This document shows positions 1 through 8,661 of a stretch of DNA of 64,000 nucleotides, piece after piece. The position numbers and the translations under genes were made by a program. The stretch's first letter is position 1; the number at the start of each line of letters is the position of its first letter. The DNA lies in NCBI GenBank assembly GCA_046296415.1, contig JBKBLN010000001.1, forward strand, positions 1,767,978 to 1,831,977. The letters are read 5' to 3'. The notes under the pieces were generated by a model, which worked only from the letters and a program-made list of their open reading frames with translations, was not told where the DNA came from and did not search any database. The DNA comes from CAYNRA01 sp046296415 (GTDB taxonomy: Bacteria; Bacteroidota; Bacteroidia; Cytophagales; Spirosomataceae).

Positions 1-205
1 TTGCGTAAATAAATACAATTGCTTATTTGTAATGTTATATTTTTTCCTTGAATATTAGAATGCTATTTGATTCTATATCCACTTTCACACAGTTCATATC
101 CAAATAAGACTTTTTTATCTCATTCAAATTGAATGGAAAAGGGTGATTTGACAGTGTAAAAAATTGGACACACTCAGGTAATTTTTAAACATTAATTAAG
201 CACTT

Positions 206-3148
206 ATGAAAAAAAAGTACGTTTGGTTTTTGTGTCTTCTGAGCTTCCTAGGGAGTTTGCAGCTGGCAGCACAAACCTTTGAAATTTCGGGTAAAGTAGT
301 GGATAATCTAAACCAAGAAGAATTACCGGGAGTCGGAATCTCAGTTAAAAACTCTACACGAGGAACGGTGACCAACTCAGAGGGTCAGTTTAAATTATCT
401 GTCTCCAAAGGAGAGGTGGTGGTTATTAGTTTTGTTGGGTATGAAACTCAAGAAAAAGTAGTACGTGAGAATGAAAAGATCTGGTCGATCTCCTTGATCT
501 CAGATGCTAAGGCGCTGGAAGAGGTGGTGGTCATCGGATATGGTGAAGTGAAAAAAAGTAATGTAACTGGGGCCATTGTTTCGGTCAAAGAGGCGGACTT
601 AAAAACAGTCCCTACTACCAACGTCATGGAGTCGCTACAAGGAAAACTGCCTGGCGTCGACATTACGCGTTCAAGTGGCCAAGCAGGAGCAGGTGTCAAC
701 ATAGTGGTACGGGGAAATAGATCGTTAACGGCATCGAATTCTCCTTTATTCATTGTGGATGGTATCCAATATAACTCCATTCAAGATTTGAATTCAAATG
801 ACATTCAGTCAATGGAAGTTTTAAAAGATGCCGCATCAACAGCCGTGTATGGGTCTCGAGGTGCCAATGGCGTGATATTGATTACCACCAAGAAAGGTGT
901 CAAAGGAAAAACAAAGGTTAGTTTAAATACCTATTTCGGTCAGTCCGAATTGGCGGGTTATCCTCAAGTTCAATCTGCGGAGGAGTTTAAGAATTTTCGG
1001 CGAGAGGCCAATCGAACCATCGGTAACTGGAGTGGCCCTCAGGACGACAATAAAATATTTAGTGGATTTGAAAATTCTCCAGGGACTGACTGGCAGCGAT
1101 TTTTTTTACAAAAGGGGTCACAACAAGACCATCAAATAGGTATTTCCTCTTCGACAGAGAAGACAAATTTTTATGCATCCTTGAATTACTTTAAGGAAAA
1201 TGGCTTATTTGAAAAGGATGAAATGTCTCGTTATTCTGTACGGACGAACATCGATCATAAAGTTTCGAAAGTATTGAACATTGGGACACAAAACCAAATT
1301 ACCTTTTATTCTCAGTCGTTCAGATCAGATCCTTTGAATGTTGCTAACCAGTTGAATCCTCTGGAAACACCTTTTGATGAAAATGGACAGATTGTGCCGT
1401 TATTGAATAACGGTCGTCAGGTCAATCCTTTGATGGATGTCGAGCCCAATAATTTTGAAAATTCAAATCGGAGTTCTCGGGTTTTCACCGCAGCCTATGC
1501 TGAACTTCGGCCATTCAAGGGATTTTTATTCCGTTCCAATGTGGGTGTTACTATCCAAAATCTTCGGGATGGCTTATATGCCAATTCGCTTACGGTTCTT
1601 CGGAATGGGGCGCTTCCTTTGGCCACGTATACTCAGGAAAGTACCTTGGAGTACAATATCGAGAACATCGCTTCCTACAGTAAAACGCAGGGTGCCCATT
1701 CGTGGAGTATCACAGGTGTTCATTCTGTATTGAGTAACCGATCCGAACGAATCTCAGCACGTGGCACCAATCAATTAATCCCCAACCAATTATTTTACGG
1801 CTTGGCTAATGCCAATCAGGAAGTTACCATTTCCAGCCAATTGGTTGGAAGTGGATTGATATCGTACACAGGGCGATTTCAGTATGGATACAAGGATAAA
1901 TATTTATTCATGGCCACGGGTCGTTCCGATGGGGCCTCCCAGTTAAGTGAAGGAAATAAATGGGCGTTTTTCCCATCAGCCTCGTTCGCTTGGCGGATCA
2001 TTGAAGAATCTTTTTTAAAGGATATCTCCTGGATAACGGACTTAAAGATAAGAGCAAGTTATGGCGTAGCAGGTAATTCAGCTGTATCACCATATGCCAC
2101 TCAATCCAACTTGATTCGGGTCCCGTATGCCTGGGATGAACGTCCTGCGATTGGTTATACGTTTGGCAATCGTGTAGGAAATGCCAATTTAGGTTGGGAA
2201 CTCTCCCGGACAAATAATATTGGACTCGATTTCGGACTCTTCAATAATCGGCTAACCGGAACCTTGGATGTCTATTCTACTTTAACCAAAGACTTACTAC
2301 TTCAGCGACTTTTACCACTGTCCTCTGGTTTTAATAACATTATTGAGAATATTGGAGAGACTCAAACGAGGGGCATTGAATTGGGATTGGGTGCCATTTT
2401 AGTCAATAAAAAAGATTTCAGATGGAACGTCAATGCCAATTGGTTTACAGCCAATGAAAAAATTCTCTCACTAGCCACTACCTCAAATGATGTGGCCAAT
2501 GGCTGGTTTATTGGATATCCCACGCAAGCTTTTTTCGATTATGAGAAAATTGGTATTTGGCAAACCAATGAAGCGGATCAAGCTGCGAAATTCAACCAGA
2601 AACCCGGCGATATCAAAGTAAAGGATCAAAATAATGATGGAATCATTGATGCCACGAATGATCGAGTGGTTCTTGGAACCGAAAGGCCAACTTGGAGTGG
2701 TAATTTAAATCAAGATTTTTCCTACAAGGGTTTCGATCTTCATATTCAATTGTTTGCTCGGTGGGGGCAAATGATGAGGTATGCCATAACTGGAAACTAC
2801 GATCCGCAAGCGAACGGGAATAGTTTACGACATGATTATTGGACACCTGAAAATCCGACGAACGAGTTTCCTCGGCCCAATGCCAACCGGTCGCAAGCTG
2901 CTACCTTGTTTTATTCTTCTATGTTTTTTAAAGATGCTTCTTTTGTTAAGTTACGTGGTATTACGCTTGGCTATACACTTCCCTCAGCTGCCCTTAAAAA
3001 ACTGGGTATTTCTAGTGTACGAGTGTATGTTTCAGGTCGAAATCTGATCACATGGAGTAAAATCAAGAATTATGATCCAGAACGTGGAGGGAGTTTGACA
3101 AATCCCATGACTCGGTTGGTGGTTACAGGGCTAAATCTTGAATTCTAA
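206..3148 (+). CDS. SusC/RagA-family TonB-linked outer membrane receptor
   Basis: This is an outer membrane TonB-dependent receptor of the SusC/RagA class, 980 residues, the usual size. A signal peptide ends near LQLAAQ (about residue 23). A CarboxypepD_reg-like beta-sandwich follows (about 26-105), then the SusC-type plug opening with VVVIGYGEVKKSNVTGAI, then the barrel ending in LNLEF. The family imports oligosaccharides or other large ligands using TonB energy, with a SusD lipoprotein as lid. The susD gene starts 9 bases after the stop, so the two form one unit. The Nudix regulator and GH43 enzyme downstream suggest a pentose-containing plant or algal glycan, but this is inference from context. 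I found no glycan-specific signature in the receptor itself. Confidence 0.95.
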   Translation: MKKKYVWFLCLLSFLGSLQLAAQTFEISGKVVDNLNQEELPGVGISVKNSTRGTVTNSEGQFKLSVSKGEVVVISFVGYETQEKVVRENEKIWSISLISDAKALEEVVVIGYGEVKKSNVTGAIVSVKEADLKTVPTTNVMESLQGKLPGVDITRSSGQAGAGVNIVVRGNRSLTASNSPLFIVDGIQYNSIQDLNSNDIQSMEVLKDAASTAVYGSRGANGVILITTKKGVKGKTKVSLNTYFGQSELAGYPQVQSAEEFKNFRREANRTIGNWSGPQDDNKIFSGFENSPGTDWQRFFLQKGSQQDHQIGISSSTEKTNFYASLNYFKENGLFEKDEMSRYSVRTNIDHKVSKVLNIGTQNQITFYSQSFRSDPLNVANQLNPLETPFDENGQIVPLLNNGRQVNPLMDVEPNNFENSNRSSRVFTAAYAELRPFKGFLFRSNVGVTIQNLRDGLYANSLTVLRNGALPLATYTQESTLEYNIENIASYSKTQGAHSWSITGVHSVLSNRSERISARGTNQLIPNQLFYGLANANQEVTISSQLVGSGLISYTGRFQYGYKDKYLFMATGRSDGASQLSEGNKWAFFPSASFAWRIIEESFLKDISWITDLKIRASYGVAGNSAVSPYATQSNLIRVPYAWDERPAIGYTFGNRVGNANLGWELSRTNNIGLDFGLFNNRLTGTLDVYSTLTKDLLLQRLLPLSSGFNNIIENIGETQTRGIELGLGAILVNKKDFRWNVNANWFTANEKILSLATTSNDVANGWFIGYPTQAFFDYEKIGIWQTNEADQAAKFNQKPGDIKVKDQNNDGIIDATNDRVVLGTERPTWSGNLNQDFSYKGFDLHIQLFARWGQMMRYAITGNYDPQANGNSLRHDYWTPENPTNEFPRPNANRSQAATLFYSSMFFKDASFVKLRGITLGYTLPSAALKKLGISSVRVYVSGRNLITWSKIKNYDPERGGSLTNPMTRLVVTGLNLEF

Positions 3149-3157
3149 AAACTTTGA

Positions 3158-4873
3158 ATGATGAAAAAAATAGCTTTACAATACATTTTAGGACTTTCTT
3201 CCTTGTTTTTCTTGACAACAAGTTGTGAAGACTTACTGGTGGAAAAAAACCTTACAGGTTTGACTCAGGAGTCCGTCTACACAACCCCGGCGGGTTTTGA
3301 ATCTTTAGTCAATGCCGCTTATTCCTATAATCGGTATTGGTATGGAAAAGAGGAGGGGTATAACTTGTCGGAAATGGGGACAGATCTTTGGTTTCCGGGG
3401 GTTGATAACCGGCGAATCGATCTCATGCTATATACTAATTTACAAGGCTCGGAGGCAGGTTTAGCTTCCACCGAAGTTTTTATTGAGCGTTTATGGCAAA
3501 GATTGTACACGGCGGTCAATTTATGTAATGCAGGAATAGAGGGAGTTGGCAAATCGGGATTAACTCCTGCCTTGCAGCGTACACGGGAAGCGGAACTTCG
3601 ATTTCTTCGTGCGTTTTATTATTGGCACATCGTGGAACAATGGGGGGGCGTTCATTTTACCACCGAGGTGCCCAAAACCACAGTCTTAACAGCGAATCGA
3701 ACTCCAGTAGAGGTATTTTACAGACAAATTTTTGAAGATTTAAACTTCGCAATTGCTAATTTACCCAATACCACCACAGATTATGGACGAGTAACCAAAC
3801 CCGCGGCCGAGGCATTTACTGCGCGTATGCACCTGACCCGAGGAAATAACCGGGAGGCTTCTGAGTTAGCTCAAAAGGTCATTTCAGGATATAATTTCGC
3901 CTTGACTCCGCGGTATTCAGATCTCTGGAGGATGAATAATTTACGTAATAGTGAGGTTATTTGGGCCGTTAACTATACGCAAGATTTAACCTTAAGTGAT
4001 CTGCGGAATAATGTCTCTAACGTAGACGGTCACCCTCGCGGGGGGCATAATGGTCATCTTCATTTTGGAATGACCTACGAAAGAGCCGCGGCAGGGGCGA
4101 TTGGGATGCAGCGTGATTTAGCGAATGGTCGGCCATTTTGTCGGTACATGCCTACTCCTTTTTTGTATGATTTATTCGATGAAAAAATAGATCAAAGATA
4201 CAATGACTCGTTCAAGCAAGTTTGGATTACCAACCGGGCAGGTTCTTACGCAAAGAGTATTGGCGGAAGAGAGGTGCGCGTCACCTTGGCGATTGGTGAT
4301 ACTGCGATGGTTGCTACAAAATATGTGGTGCCTAATGAGGTTCAACTTACCAAACGACATTTGTTTATTGACCGGAATCGGATGTTTAGGAACGATGGTA
4401 CATTTTTTCAAAATGCACTTTTTGCACCACTCCAGAAATTTGATGATCCCACTCGACCCACTTTTAACGAAGCCCAAAGTGCACGGGATGCTTTTGTTAT
4501 TCGATTGGCAGAAATGTATTTGATCGCCGCAGAGGCCGAAATGAAATTAAATAATACCGCACGAGCTGTTGAGCTTATTAATGTGGTTCGTCGCCGAGCG
4601 GCTGTTCCGGGTCGTCAAAATGAGATGAATATTTCAGCCTCACAACTCTCAATTGACTTCATCCTGGATGAACGCGCGCGCGAGTTTGCAGGCGAACAGT
4701 TGAGATGGTTCGACTTAAAACGGACCGGCAAACTAATCGAGCGGGTAAAAAAATACAATCCAGCGGCGGCCTTATTCATTCAAGATTACCATGTGCTGCG
4801 CCCAATTCCACAAGTGCAGATTGACGGAGTAGAAAACAAATCAGAATTTACTCAAAACCCTGGTTACAAGTAA
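3158..4873 (+). CDS. SusD/RagB-family nutrient-binding outer membrane lipoprotein
   Basis: The 571-residue product is the surface lipoprotein partner of the SusC protein just upstream. A short hydrophobic leader ends in a lipobox with Cys about residue 23 (LTTSCEDL). The N-terminal TPR-like SusD fold follows, with the typical FLRAFYYWHIVEQWG stretch, and the C-terminal part has the family motif RLAEMYLIAAEAE followed by the INVVRRRA and DERAREFAGE segments seen in nearly all SusD/RagB proteins. It would bind the extracellular glycan and deliver it to the receptor. A hairpin terminator lies about 50 bases after the stop, so susCD looks like a closed two-gene operon. The ligand cannot be deduced. 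Confidence 0.95.
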   Translation: MMKKIALQYILGLSSLFFLTTSCEDLLVEKNLTGLTQESVYTTPAGFESLVNAAYSYNRYWYGKEEGYNLSEMGTDLWFPGVDNRRIDLMLYTNLQGSEAGLASTEVFIERLWQRLYTAVNLCNAGIEGVGKSGLTPALQRTREAELRFLRAFYYWHIVEQWGGVHFTTEVPKTTVLTANRTPVEVFYRQIFEDLNFAIANLPNTTTDYGRVTKPAAEAFTARMHLTRGNNREASELAQKVISGYNFALTPRYSDLWRMNNLRNSEVIWAVNYTQDLTLSDLRNNVSNVDGHPRGGHNGHLHFGMTYERAAAGAIGMQRDLANGRPFCRYMPTPFLYDLFDEKIDQRYNDSFKQVWITNRAGSYAKSIGGREVRVTLAIGDTAMVATKYVVPNEVQLTKRHLFIDRNRMFRNDGTFFQNALFAPLQKFDDPTRPTFNEAQSARDAFVIRLAEMYLIAAEAEMKLNNTARAVELINVVRRRAAVPGRQNEMNISASQLSIDFILDERAREFAGEQLRWFDLKRTGKLIERVKKYNPAAALFIQDYHVLRPIPQVQIDGVENKSEFTQNPGYK

Positions 4874-4926
4874 ATCAAAATCTTGGTAATTACGATTTAT
4901 AGCTCACCTAATCCAAAGTAAAACTC

Positions 4927-4977
4927 AAAAAGGAGGGTCATGACTCAATAGATCTGAGGGTCAGATCCTCCTTTTTT
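4927..4977 (+). terminator. Rho-independent terminator after susCD
   Basis: AAAAAGGAGG at 4927-4936 pairs with CCTCCTTTTTT at 4966-4976, and an inner hairpin GATCTGA-GGG-TCAGATC sits inside it. A T-run follows on the plus strand. It separates susCD from the regulator gene downstream. Confidence 0.75.
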
Positions 4978-5071
4978 GTAAGAGGGTAGAAGATTTTTGC
5001 GTTTCTCTTCGCGGAATTTAAATTTTGTGGTCAACTTTGTCCCATCAAGTATTTGAAGAAAGAGAAAGAGG

Positions 5072-5797
5072 ATGTCCCATTTTAATGAAAAAATATACAT
5101 TCCCCAAGTTTCCATCGATTGTGTAATTTTTGGTTATTCCAAGGGCGTTTTAAATGTTTTGATTACTAAAGTTTTAAATCAATTTGAAACTTACGCATTA
5201 CCGGGTGGATTTATTAAACAGACAGAAAGTCTTCAGGAAGCGGCACATCGAATCACCCTAGAGAGAACGGGTATTGATCATATATACTTGGATCAATTTA
5301 GCACTTTTGGAAATACCGACCGGTACAACGAGGCCATTATTCAACAAATAAGCGAAGAATGGCTTCAAGAACGAGGAATTTCCTCTAGCCTTGATGAATT
5401 TCGACAGTGGTTCAATCGGCGGTTTATTTCGATTGGCTTTTACGCATTATTGGATATACGTCAAGTGATATTAAAAAAGTCTCCCTTTGATCAATCCCTG
5501 GCCTGGTACTCCATTCATGAACTACCTGGCTTGATCATGGACCACAATCAAATCACATTGGCTGCCTTGGAATCTCTCCGGCAAGACTTTGATCGGAAAC
5601 AAATGGCTTTCCCACTTTTGCCCGAAACCTTTACGATGCGCTCTTTACAAGAAGTGTACGAGGCTGTATTTGATCGTCCCTTGGCTCGGAATAATTTTCA
5701 AAAGAAAATGTTGGATCTAAACATCCTTGAGCGTTTGGAAAAAGTATACTCTGGTGCCGCGCACAAGGCTCCCTATTTGTATCGGTTAAAAAAATAA
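5072..5797 (+). CDS. Nudix-domain transcriptional regulator (NrtR/AraR-like)
   Basis: This is a 241-residue protein with an N-terminal Nudix fold (about 8-150) and a C-terminal winged-helix part (about 170-241) ending KAPYLYRLKK. That architecture is the NrtR-like regulator family, which in Bacteroides includes the arabinose regulator AraR. The Nudix box (about 46-68) is degenerate: the expected REUxEExGU reads RITLERTGI, so two catalytic glutamates are replaced. The domain therefore probably senses a small ligand instead of hydrolysing one. It lies between susCD and a GH43 enzyme, so it likely controls this glycan cluster and responds to a pentose derivative. The ligand is inferred from family and context. 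Confidence 0.85.
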   Translation: MSHFNEKIYIPQVSIDCVIFGYSKGVLNVLITKVLNQFETYALPGGFIKQTESLQEAAHRITLERTGIDHIYLDQFSTFGNTDRYNEAIIQQISEEWLQERGISSSLDEFRQWFNRRFISIGFYALLDIRQVILKKSPFDQSLAWYSIHELPGLIMDHNQITLAALESLRQDFDRKQMAFPLLPETFTMRSLQEVYEAVFDRPLARNNFQKKMLDLNILERLEKVYSGAAHKAPYLYRLKK

Positions 5798-5906
5798 ATA
5801 CCAAGACCCCTCAAATTAAGCCGCATTCTCTTTAGGTAATCGTTGGAGTTTTACCATTTTGGATTAATTTTATTTTAATTTCTTCTTCACTTTAATCCAA
5901 AATCGT

Positions 5907-6329
5907 ATGAAATATTTACTAGGCGTAGGTATGCTTGGTGCTATGTTAAGTTGCCAGCCAAAGGAAGCCACTCGTTCCATTGAATTGCCTGTGGATACCT
6001 ATTTTCAATACTTTAATGCTCATGATTGGGAAAGTATGGCCGCTATGTATGATTCGGTGTCTTTATTCAAAGATCCGGCTTTCGGTCCAGGGACACATAC
6101 CATGACCCGTCCGGACATCATCAAAAAGTACCAAGAGTTAGCTCAAATCATTCCTGATGTTCGGGATTCTGTCATTTCCAAACATCAAGCGGGAGAGTAC
6201 CTGACCGTTGAGTTTATTTCCAAAGGTACTCAGCCGGACGGTAAACCTTTTGAGCTACCGATTTGCACGATTATGAAATGGAAAGACGGTAAAATTGTCG
6301 AGGATTTTACGTACTACGACAATTTCTAA
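5907..6329 (+). CDS. SnoaL-like (NTF2-fold) lipoprotein
   Basis: The 140-residue protein has a very short leader with a lipobox Cys at about residue 16 (AMLSCQPK), so it is probably a lipoprotein. The rest reads as a single SnoaL/NTF2-like domain: VDTYFQYFNAHDWESMAAMYD near the N-terminus and MKWKDGKIVEDFTYYDNF at the end, both typical of SnoaL-like proteins. These cone-shaped domains bind small hydrophobic molecules, but many members have no known function, and none is claimed here. It is on the same strand as the regulator and the GH43 gene, with about 100 bases on each side, so it could be transcribed alone or with them. Confidence 0.7.
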   Translation: MKYLLGVGMLGAMLSCQPKEATRSIELPVDTYFQYFNAHDWESMAAMYDSVSLFKDPAFGPGTHTMTRPDIIKKYQELAQIIPDVRDSVISKHQAGEYLTVEFISKGTQPDGKPFELPICTIMKWKDGKIVEDFTYYDNF

Positions 6330-6429
6330 TTTTTGCAATCGATCCCGACATCGTTTGCATAATCATTATTGATTCATTCCTTGTAAAGGCCTCAATTTTC
6401 TAGTAAAATCATCCCAAAAGTAATTTTCT

Positions 6430-8043
6430 ATGAGGTCTTTCATTCTGCTATTGAGTTGGTTTAGTCTTCCAGTATTTGGTCAATTATCCCAAGTTTGGGT
6501 GGCCGATCAAGGAGATGGAACCTACCAAAACCCCATTTTGCATGCTGACTATTCTGATCCGGATGTCATTCGGGTGGGGTCCGACTTTTACCTTGTTTCT
6601 TCAAGTTTTAATTCAGCCCCTGGATTGCCCATTTTGCATTCTAAGGATCTAGTGAACTGGTCCATCATCGGTCATGCACTTCCCAAACTTGTACCGATGG
6701 ATCATTTTTCTACTCCCAAACATGGACAAGGCGTTTGGGCACCCTCTCTACGATTCCACCAGGGATTATTTTACCTTTTTTACCCTGATCCTGATTTTGG
6801 TATATACATGATCACAGCAACCCATCCCAAAGGCCCGTGGTCGAAGCCTCATTTGGTGAAAGCTGGAAAAGGTCTGATTGATCCTTGTCCTCTGTGGGAT
6901 TCAGACGGTAAAGCCTATCTTACATTTGCATTGGCAGGAAGTCGTGCCGGACAAAAAAGTATTTTGCTTGTTGCCGAGATGTCGCCAGATGGGCAAAGTC
7001 TAGACGAAAATACGGTTTTGGTCTGGGATGGCCATGCAGAACATCCAACAGTGGAGGGTCCTAAATTTTATAAACGTGAGGGGTACTATTATATTTCTGC
7101 TCCTGCAGGCGGGGTTTCGACGGGCTGGCAATTGATTTTGCGAGCAAAGAATCCATTTGGTCCCTATGAATCCAAAGTTGTTTTGGCTCAAGGACCCACG
7201 TCAATTAATGGTCCGCACCAGGGCGCCTGGGTCGATACGCCCCGAGGGGAGTGGTGGTTTCTTCATTTTCAAGATAAGGGATTATATGGGCGCATTGTTC
7301 ACCTGCAGCCCATGTCTTGGAAAAATGATTGGCCACAAATAGGGGAAGATCCGGATGGTGACGGGGTGGGGCAGCCGGTACTTCGGTGGAAAAAGCCTGA
7401 GGTTGGATCACATTATCCCCGAAAGACCCCTGCGGAATCCGACGAATTCAATGAGCCCAAAATAGGATTGCAGTGGCAATGGCCTGCCAATCCACAGCTA
7501 ACCTTTGGCTTCCCCACTGCACAAGGTTATTTCTTTCAATCAACACATGAAATGGCTAAGGAAACAACTAATTTGTACGATTTTCCTAATATCTTACTCC
7601 AAAAGTTTCCTGCGCCTACTTTTCAAGCAACGATGAAGGTGTCCGTTCATCCTAATCCTAAATTGGATACGGAGCAGTGGGGGCTGATGATTAAAGGTTT
7701 TCGCTATGCCTGGTTGGGTATGGTACACCGGAAAGGCAAGAAGTACCTGGTTTATCAAGAGGCATTGGAGGCTAAGGCGGGAAAGGTACCGCGTGAAACG
7801 ATCCTGGGTGAGTGGAATCATGAAACAGTCTATTGGCGAGTCCAAGTAAAAGAAGGAGGCTTATGCCGGTTTTCTTACAGTCATGATAACGAGATCTTTC
7901 ATCCGGTCAATGAACCCATCTTTCAGGCCACAGAGGGGCAATGGGTTGGGGCACAGATTGGTTTCTTTGCGGCGAGATCTGAAAAAACCAATGATGCAGG
8001 GTACATGAAGGTGGATTGGTTTCGGGTGGAGAAACTAGATTAG
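6430..8043 (+). CDS. Secreted glycoside hydrolase family 43 enzyme (xylosidase/arabinofuranosidase type)
   Basis: The 537-residue protein has a signal peptide ending about residue 17 (PVFGQ) and a five-bladed GH43 propeller (about 25-320). The three catalytic acids are visible: the base Asp in HADYSDPDV, the pKa-modulating Asp in LIDPCPLWDSDG, and the acid Glu in HPTVEGPKFYK. A C-terminal beta-sandwich (about 340-537) matches the XynB-type accessory domain. GH43 enzymes with this layout release xylose or arabinose from oligosaccharides, in the periplasm or outside the cell. The nearby AraR-like regulator and SusCD pair support a pentose-glycan role. I cannot tell beta-xylosidase from alpha-L-arabinofuranosidase. 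Confidence 0.9.
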   Translation: MRSFILLLSWFSLPVFGQLSQVWVADQGDGTYQNPILHADYSDPDVIRVGSDFYLVSSSFNSAPGLPILHSKDLVNWSIIGHALPKLVPMDHFSTPKHGQGVWAPSLRFHQGLFYLFYPDPDFGIYMITATHPKGPWSKPHLVKAGKGLIDPCPLWDSDGKAYLTFALAGSRAGQKSILLVAEMSPDGQSLDENTVLVWDGHAEHPTVEGPKFYKREGYYYISAPAGGVSTGWQLILRAKNPFGPYESKVVLAQGPTSINGPHQGAWVDTPRGEWWFLHFQDKGLYGRIVHLQPMSWKNDWPQIGEDPDGDGVGQPVLRWKKPEVGSHYPRKTPAESDEFNEPKIGLQWQWPANPQLTFGFPTAQGYFFQSTHEMAKETTNLYDFPNILLQKFPAPTFQATMKVSVHPNPKLDTEQWGLMIKGFRYAWLGMVHRKGKKYLVYQEALEAKAGKVPRETILGEWNHETVYWRVQVKEGGLCRFSYSHDNEIFHPVNEPIFQATEGQWVGAQIGFFAARSEKTNDAGYMKVDWFRVEKLD

Positions 8044-8110
8044 CAGGTTTCATCCTCATTAGAATAGGAGTCTCCTAAATTATGTCAACCAATAGTTCCA
8101 GGGTAAATTT

Positions 8111-8163
8111 TGTCACACTTTTTTTCATGATTTTGTCACAAATTCTGTCACAAATTTGTCACA
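8111..8163. repeat. Four direct copies of TGTCACA
   Basis: TGTCACA occurs at 8111-8117, 8134-8140, 8146-8152 and 8157-8163, mostly followed by AA. The last three start 12 and 11 bases apart, about one helical turn. The cluster is in the short space between the GH43 gene and the tmRNA terminator. It could be a protein-binding site or a remnant of an integration event. Function unknown. Confidence 0.5.
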
Positions 8164-8188
8164 AACGCCAATTTCGCGGTTTTAAAAG

Positions 8189-8230
8189 CCAAAAACCTGA
8201 CTAATTACTTGATAATCAGTCAGGTTTTTT
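8189..8230 (-). terminator. Terminator of tmRNA
   Basis: Twelve-base arms AAAAACCTGACT (8191-8202) and AGTCAGGTTTTT (8218-8229) flank an AT-rich loop. On the minus strand the hairpin begins a few bases after the mature tmRNA 3' end and is followed by a T-run, as expected for ssrA. Confidence 0.8.
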
Positions 8231-8232
8231 TG

Positions 8233-8608
8233 TGGAGATGCAGGGAGTCGAACCCTGGTCCGAACATGGCCCCCGTCGAGCCTTCTACATGTTTAGCCGA
8301 TCTTGGTTGTCGGGAACAAGAAGCCGTTCGGCGTACCTAGCTTATTCCGTATCTTCTGAAATACTATCCCGAGAATCAGAAGCCCGTTCTGGGAAGTCTC
8401 GGACGGTTCGACGCTCCTAGGCCCCCAGCAGCCGAGAATAGCCGGGGAGGAACGTGGCTAATGCTTAATTTACTCCGAAATTAGGCAGCCATGGCATACG
8501 AAGTATTGCCAGTTATTGTTCGGTAGATTTTTTGAACGGAGACCTTCCACCAACTCCGTACATGCTTATACTCGCGATGACTTCACGCCGTCAAAACCGG
8601 TCATCCCC
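8233..8608 (-). ncRNA. ssrA: Transfer-messenger RNA (tmRNA), tag (A)GNTSYAMAA
   Basis: Read on the minus strand, the 5' end is GGGGATGACCGGTTTTGACG and the 3' end carries the T-arm GGTTCGACTCCC and then CATCTCCA. The acceptor pairs GGGGATG with CATCTCC, with one G-U pair. The CCA tail is not encoded: the next bases are CA. The tag reading frame is at 8510-8481, starting at resume codon GGC and ending TAA, giving GNTSYAMAA. tmRNA rescues ribosomes stalled on broken mRNA and adds this tag so the product is degraded. The SYAMAA ending resembles the Cytophaga tag and supports the taxonomic placement. Length, about 376 bases, is normal for one-piece tmRNA. Confidence 0.96.
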
Positions 8609-8624
8609 AAGTTTAGTAGAAACC

Positions 8625-8655
8625 AAAGGGACTGGCGTAAAGTTCCAGTCCCGAC
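8625..8655 (-). terminator. Hairpin after the M42 peptidase gene
   Basis: GGGACTGG (8628-8635) and CCAGTCCC (8645-8652) form an 8-base stem with a 9-base loop. On the minus strand it follows the peptidase stop codon by about 10 bases, and TTTGGTTT comes after it. It probably ends peptidase transcription just before the tmRNA 5' end. Confidence 0.6.
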
Positions 8656-8661
8656 AAGTAT

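Noticed and set aside
8232..8420. Open reading frame of 62 codons on the plus strand
   Set aside because: It lies fully inside the tmRNA gene on the opposite strand; no family match.
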